From Olavius algarvensis associated proteobacterium Delta 3 (GTDB lineage Bacteria > Desulfobacterota > Desulfobacteria > Desulfobacterales > CAFBRK01): a stretch of 64,000 bases of DNA. Positions 60,147 to 64,000 of this stretch are shown here, piece by piece. The notes under the pieces are model-generated. The model saw only the letters and a list, made by a program, of their open reading frames with translations, was not told the DNA's origin and ran no database searches. The stretch is from assembly GCA_903231505.1 (NCBI GenBank), contig CAFBRK010000234.1:17453-81452 (forward strand), in the 5' to 3' direction. A program made the translations under genes and the position numbers. How positions within the stretch are numbered: position 1 is the stretch's first letter; each line of letters opens with the position of its first letter.

Positions 60147-62567
60147 ATGGTCCATCAGCAGAGAAGAAGGTGGTATCTTTCCATTATCGCCGTACTGGTG
60201 ACCTTCAGTGTCGCATCCGTTTCCGGAGCCCAGTCAATTTCGAAGGCATCCGGGCCCAAGATGATCACCGGGCTCATGACAGAAGAAACATCCGATTCGG
60301 CCCTGGTTCACATCAAGGGAAACCGGGAACTGGTATACACCTCGGTAAAGCAGCCGTATCCTGCCGGAGTTATCCTGTACTTCCCCGACACAGCGCTGTT
60401 TCTGGAGGATGTGCAGATTGATTCGGTTAAGAACAGCGAGGTGATCGAAGCGGTGCTGACGTCTGAACTCACCGAAAAGGGCACCACCTCCAGGATAGAA
60501 ATTCTGCTCCGTCAGGATCTGCCGTACACCGTGAATCTCGAAGATGGCGGCTTGAAAGTCGCATTCACCAAACCCGAGTCCGCGTCAGCGACGGCAGCGG
60601 CTGTCCAGGCCCAACCGAAGGCAACCGGCGAAGAAGCGACGTCCGCCATGGCGGCGACCCAACTGAGTGCCATCACGTTTTCGGAAATGGGCGAAGGGTT
60701 GCAGGTAAACCTGATCGGAGACGGCACCATCGAGAACTTTAAATCCTTTACCGTCAGAAATCCGGCGCGCATCGTCTTTGACATTTATAATATTCAGGGA
60801 AAATCCACCAAAGAGGAAATGATTGCCGTCGATACCGCCTGGGTCAAACGGATCCGTCATTATGGATATCCGGACCGTCTGCGGGTGGTTCTGGATTCAT
60901 TCCCCCAACACCTGGATACCTTTTCGGCTCGCCCAGCCGACGATGGATTGACAATTTTGGTCGGGGCTAAAACCATCGCGGCTCCAGCCAAAGCGTCCTC
61001 GGCAGCGGCGGCACCGGCACCGATACCGGCAACCGTGACAAAACCGGCCTGGATCAACCGGATCGACTTCAGCAGTGGAGAAGCGGGCAAATCGACAGTT
61101 ATTATTGGAACCACCCATCCGGTTCCCTATGACCTTGTCAAAACCTCCGATCGCCAGCTGCGGCTCAAACTGTTCAATACCCGTCTGCCGGCCTACCGGC
61201 AACGCCCGCTGATCACCACACGGTTTAATAGCGCTGTAGATCGCGTGACGCCGGTCCGTACGGAGGAGATGAAAGACCGGACAGAAGTTGTAATAGAGCT
61301 TCGTGAAAGCGTTCCGTACCGGCTGGAACAAGTCGACAATTTGCTTCTCGTCAACTTCGAGGCGTCAGACATTCCGCCGAAGCCCTTTGAACAGGCAAAA
61401 CTGCCCACGTGGCAAAAAGTACTGGAAGAACCTCCGGTGCCGGAAGCCGTGGAACCCGTCGATGTGAAACCCGACGCCACGCCGACGCCGGACACCGCGA
61501 TACCGACTGGGACAGGTCTCCCGATGATCCCAACCGCCCCCGGAGAAATACCGATGAGACCTGATGGCCAGCCAAAGTACACCGGGGAAAAAATTGCACT
61601 CGATTTTTACGATACGGACATCAAGAACGTGTTCCGCATTCTCCGTGAAGTCAGTGGCAAAAATTTTGCGATTGATAAAAATGTCACGGGCAAGGTGACG
61701 CTGACCCTGGAGAATCCGGTACCGTGGGACCAGGTACTTGCCCTGGTGCTGAAAATGAACCAGCTCGGGATGGTCTACGAGGGGGATATCGTTCGGATCG
61801 CCACGCTGCAGACATTGGCCAAGGAGGAAGAACTGAGAAGGGGCAAACTGGAAGCCACCCTCAAGGCAAAGGAGCAGCAGAAGGCCCTGGAGCCCCTGAT
61901 GACCGAATACATCCCGATCAGCTACGCCAACGCCAGTTCAGAGATCCGACCGCTTCTGGAACCACTGCTGACCAAGGGCCGTGGAAAAATCAGTGTGGAT
62001 GACAGAACCAATCTGGTCATCATCACCGACACGGCGGAAATTATCAGAGCAGCCGTGGAGCTTGTCAGGCAGCTGGATGCGGTCACACCCCAGGTGATCA
62101 TCGAGACCCGGATTGTCGAAGCCGCCACCGTGAAACAGGGGCTCCAATACCCCTACAACAAGCTGGATGCGGACGGCAATACAACGACCGAGTTTATCGA
62201 CATCGTGCTCCAGCTCACCGTCACTCCCCATGTTACACCGGATGATCGTATTTCCATGAACATCAAGATCACCAAAAGCGATCTGGCCGGTATCGTCAAC
62301 AATCAGCAGTCGTTTAACACCATCGAGTCTGAAAACGAGCTGCTGGTCAATGACGGGGAGACGGTGGTCATTGCCGGCATCCTTAAAACCACTGCCACGG
62401 AGGACCAATCCGGTGTTCCCGGGCTCAAAAACGTTCCGCTGGTGGGCTGGCTCTTTAAAAACAAGGGCGTTATCGACAACAAAGAGGAACTGCTGATATT
62501 CCTGACCCCGCGGATTCTGCGGCTGGAACAGCGCACCTTCAGTCGAAGCGGGGATGCGGGCGGATAA
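60147..62567 (+). CDS. pilQ: Type IV pilus secretin PilQ with apparent shortened secretin core
   Basis: About 806 residues starting at ATG 60147, with GGAG upstream. Signal peptide, three AMIN-like domains (about 35-150, 175-285, 310-415), a linker, N0/STN domain (ALDFYDTDIKNVFRILREVSG), NolW-type N1 domain (YIPISYANASSEIRPLLEPLLT) and the secretin domain. After the start of the secretin domain (VIIETRIVEA) the sequence passes straight to TVKQGLQYPYN and VLQLTVTPHVTPDDRISMNI, whereas homologs have roughly a hundred residues in between. The C-terminus is regular (VVIAGILKTT, VPLVGWLFK, ELLIFLTPRIL). Confidence 0.93.
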   Translation: MVHQQRRRWYLSIIAVLVTFSVASVSGAQSISKASGPKMITGLMTEETSDSALVHIKGNRELVYTSVKQPYPAGVILYFPDTALFLEDVQIDSVKNSEVIEAVLTSELTEKGTTSRIEILLRQDLPYTVNLEDGGLKVAFTKPESASATAAAVQAQPKATGEEATSAMAATQLSAITFSEMGEGLQVNLIGDGTIENFKSFTVRNPARIVFDIYNIQGKSTKEEMIAVDTAWVKRIRHYGYPDRLRVVLDSFPQHLDTFSARPADDGLTILVGAKTIAAPAKASSAAAAPAPIPATVTKPAWINRIDFSSGEAGKSTVIIGTTHPVPYDLVKTSDRQLRLKLFNTRLPAYRQRPLITTRFNSAVDRVTPVRTEEMKDRTEVVIELRESVPYRLEQVDNLLLVNFEASDIPPKPFEQAKLPTWQKVLEEPPVPEAVEPVDVKPDATPTPDTAIPTGTGLPMIPTAPGEIPMRPDGQPKYTGEKIALDFYDTDIKNVFRILREVSGKNFAIDKNVTGKVTLTLENPVPWDQVLALVLKMNQLGMVYEGDIVRIATLQTLAKEEELRRGKLEATLKAKEQQKALEPLMTEYIPISYANASSEIRPLLEPLLTKGRGKISVDDRTNLVIITDTAEIIRAAVELVRQLDAVTPQVIIETRIVEAATVKQGLQYPYNKLDADGNTTTEFIDIVLQLTVTPHVTPDDRISMNIKITKSDLAGIVNNQQSFNTIESENELLVNDGETVVIAGILKTTATEDQSGVPGLKNVPLVGWLFKNKGVIDNKEELLIFLTPRILRLEQRTFSRSGDAGG

Positions 62568-62592
62568 GCGTTCGAAAATGCCACAGAGACTC

Positions 62593-62624
62593 AAAAGCCG
62601 ACCCCAAAGGGGCCGGCTTTTTTC
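62593..62624 (+). terminator. Rho-independent terminator of the pil operon
   Basis: AAAAGCCG and CGGCTTTTTT arms with inner GC pairing (ACCCC/GGGGC) and an AAA loop, 25 bases after the pilQ stop. The A and T flanks make it usable in both directions. Confidence 0.9.
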
Positions 62625-62661
62625 TTGTTTGAATCAACGGCAGAGACGGGTTCTTTTTACC

Positions 62662-62684
62662 ATAAAATTGCGTCGCGATTTTAT
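62662..62684 (-). terminator. Stop-codon-overlapping hairpin
   Basis: On the minus strand ATAAAATCGCG, 1-base loop, CGCAATTTTAT (one mismatch). The TAA of the TPR lipoprotein gene is bases 2-4 of the first arm, exactly as at 12819-12841. Confidence 0.5.
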
Positions 62685-63454
62685 TTCAGAGTGGCCATAA
62701 TTTCTTTGACGTCCTTGGACAGGTCGCTGTCTTTCGGTGCCAGCTCAAGGACTTTGCCGTAAGCCGCCAGTGCGTTCGGGATATCTCCGGTCACGCGATA
62801 GGCCTCCCCGATATCGAAATAGATCGGATAATACAGCTCCGCCATATTAATCCCCTCCTGGTAGGCGGCGATGGCATCATAGACCCGTCCCCGTGCCATG
62901 TACGTGCGCCCGATCCATTGCTGGGCTTCGACAAATCGCGGGCTGGTATCCACCGCCATCCGAAACCATTGCTCCGCCAACGCATAGTTTCGCTTCGTAA
63001 AATAGATCCTCCCCAGGTTATACATCGGAAAATGGGGTGCCGCGTAAAGGACGTTATCGGACAGCTCTTCGAAAATGGCGATGGCCTTGTCCAGCTCGCC
63101 GTTTTTCATGTAGGCCACCCCCAGATTGTTTTGACCCGCCGGATAGTCCGGCTCGATCGCCAGGGCCTTTTTGAAATGATAGATAGCCTGTTCCATTCTC
63201 CCCTTGGCCATGTAAGCCAGGCCCAAGCCCTCGTGGAGCAGATGATCGTTCCCGTAAAGCTCCTCGGCCTTGAGAAACTCCTGGAGCGCCGCGGAGATCC
63301 GTCCTTCAGCCAAATACGCTTCGCCAACGCCCCGAATGGCTTCAGATTGCTTCTTTTTCAACGCCGCCTGGCTATTGTTACTGCCGCTGGAACAGCCCGT
63401 GACAAGGGGCCACACCAACATCCACAGGACACAAAACATCCAAAATTTCTTCAT
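62681..63454 (-). CDS. pilW: TPR lipoprotein, PilW/PilF-like pilus biogenesis factor
   Basis: 257 residues. Lipoprotein signal peptide with lipobox LVTGC, then about six TPRs (AIRGVGEAYLAEGRISAALQEFLKAEEL, HEGLGLAYMAKGRMEQAIYHFKKALAIEPDYP, AGQNNLGVAYMKNGELDKAIAIFEEL and later copies). Its length and repeat layout match PilW/PilF outer-membrane pilotins that help PilQ assembly. It converges on pilQ, sharing the spacer with the terminator. The gene name is by similarity and position only. Confidence 0.82.
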   Translation of the reverse strand: MKKFWMFCVLWMLVWPLVTGCSSGSNNSQAALKKKQSEAIRGVGEAYLAEGRISAALQEFLKAEELYGNDHLLHEGLGLAYMAKGRMEQAIYHFKKALAIEPDYPAGQNNLGVAYMKNGELDKAIAIFEELSDNVLYAAPHFPMYNLGRIYFTKRNYALAEQWFRMAVDTSPRFVEAQQWIGRTYMARGRVYDAIAAYQEGINMAELYYPIYFDIGEAYRVTGDIPNALAAYGKVLELAPKDSDLSKDVKEIMATLK

Positions 63455-63505
63455 ATTTAGTCACTCCCTGAATATGGTCGGACGTCACATCGGGTAAACG
63501 TCGCA

Positions 63506-64000
63506 TTATCCCGTCATCACAATCCGAATATCGGATTCTTCCAGAAACTGAACGATTCGGTGATGCAGAGATACACCGGTAAGAAGCACCTTCTGACCGA
63601 TGTTCAGTTGCACCAGATAGCCCGGGATGGTCAATTGTATATTATACATTTCCGGCCGGTTTGCCACAAGGAAGCTGGGCCCCTGTTGATAGGAATCGCC
63701 CAAGACGGTAAGAATCTGCTCCAGGATCAAATCCTTGTCCTGTTCCGAAATCTGAAGAATACCGAATCCGGTTTCCTTGATGGCGGAAATCGCATCGCCG
63801 TATAGATCACCGAAATCAACCAGAAGCTCCCTGCCGTCACTGAGCGTCACCAGGTTCGTTATCGCTTTGACCTGCATCCCCGCATAGGGAAACGTGATAC
63901 TCACATTGGGTGCATAATGGCTTCCCAGCGCACGCAGAACCTCGGCGACGAAAGAGCGGCGATCGGCGGCATCGATGTGCAGCGGCCCCCCCCCCCCCCC
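63506..64000 (-). CDS. Hypothetical protein, N-terminus beyond the window
   Basis: The frame runs from TAA/TGA near 63506 up to the window edge. The visible part reads LHIDAADRRSFVAEVLRALGSHYAPNVSITFPYAG, then VTLSDGRELLVDFGDLYGDAISAIKETGFGILQI and a C-terminal QLNIGQKVLLTGVSLHHRIVQFLEESDIRIV. No family recognised. The GTG at 63904 could be an internal start, but coding sequence clearly continues upstream to about 63985, where a run of 15 C (poly-G in sense) begins. Confidence 0.6.
   Translation of the reverse strand, partial: GGGGGPLHIDAADRRSFVAEVLRALGSHYAPNVSITFPYAGMQVKAITNLVTLSDGRELLVDFGDLYGDAISAIKETGFGILQISEQDKDLILEQILTVLGDSYQQGPSFLVANRPEMYNIQLTIPGYLVQLNIGQKVLLTGVSLHHRIVQFLEESDIRIVMTG
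63986..64000. repeat. C15 homopolymer at the window edge
   Basis: The last 15 bases are all C, inside the frame of the partial gene. Either an assembly edge artefact or a phase-variable tract. Confidence 0.6.

Noticed and set aside
1..64000. tRNA or rRNA genes
   Set aside because: No cloverleaf with a plausible T-arm or rRNA-like segment was recognised by eye on either strand.

Overview
The window looks like a chromosomal segment of a sulfate-reducing Desulfobacterota, most likely Desulfobacterales (Desulfosarcina-like). I infer this from gene content: an AmmeMemoRadiSam locus, DUF3786 and DUF6178 proteins, an archaeal-type GTP-dependent PEP carboxykinase, two ferrous-iron (Feo) loci, a FeoB-associated Cys-rich protein, several HMA2-type proteins and a probable selenocysteine-containing rhodanese. 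No rRNA, tRNA, phage, IS element or CRISPR array was recognised. Coding density is high on both strands.

Layout. 1-6.6 kb: partial HDAC-family deacetylase, a small membrane protein, a membrane-embedded spermidine-synthase-like protein, and amrB/A plus amrS (both apparently exported), all on the minus strand. 6.7-14.6 kb: envelope-type proteins (DUF3108, a secreted TPR protein, an AsmA-like anchor protein) and a transglutaminase/ABC exporter operon. 14.9-16.1 kb: a small pair ending in DUF3786. 17.1-21.5 kb: a minus-strand metal operon with three HMA2 proteins and a P1B-ATPase lacking the CPC-type motif. 22.2-25.5 kb: transketolase and a radical SAM protein. 25.9-27.6 kb: SLC13/RCK transporter. 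27.7-31.0 kb: feoA-feoB-Cys-rich protein with a divergent DtxR regulator and a 22-bp perfect palindrome between them. 31.1-34.1 kb: acyl-ACP thioesterase, periplasmic rhodanese with in-frame UGA and a SECIS-like hairpin, APC permease. 34.5-43.8 kb: orphan kinase, DUF6178, PEPCK, nitroreductase, RdgB, a channel-less RCK protein, RecN. 44.2-50.2 kb: 7TM/GAF kinase, FmdB zinc ribbon, Fur-FeoA fusion, second feoA-feoB. 50.5-52.8 kb: radical SAM, SH3 and TPR proteins. 53.4-63.5 kb: a PilS/PilR-like two-component pair, a Xre-type regulator, pilMNOPQ and a PilW-like TPR lipoprotein; the window ends inside another gene and in a run of 15 C.

Three layers stand out. First, the UGA-containing rhodanese. 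Second, many intergenic spaces carry degenerate short-period arrays (6-9 bp unit, phase kept, units diverged), often abutting stop codons. Third, two 120-bp dispersed palindromic elements have stems that differ in sequence but keep pairing. In addition, four genes (amrS, the TPR protein, the transglutaminase protein, pilO) are interrupted by single-base indels, mostly in homopolymers, which fits sequencing or assembly error better than biology. Coordinates for those genes are the reconstructed spans.
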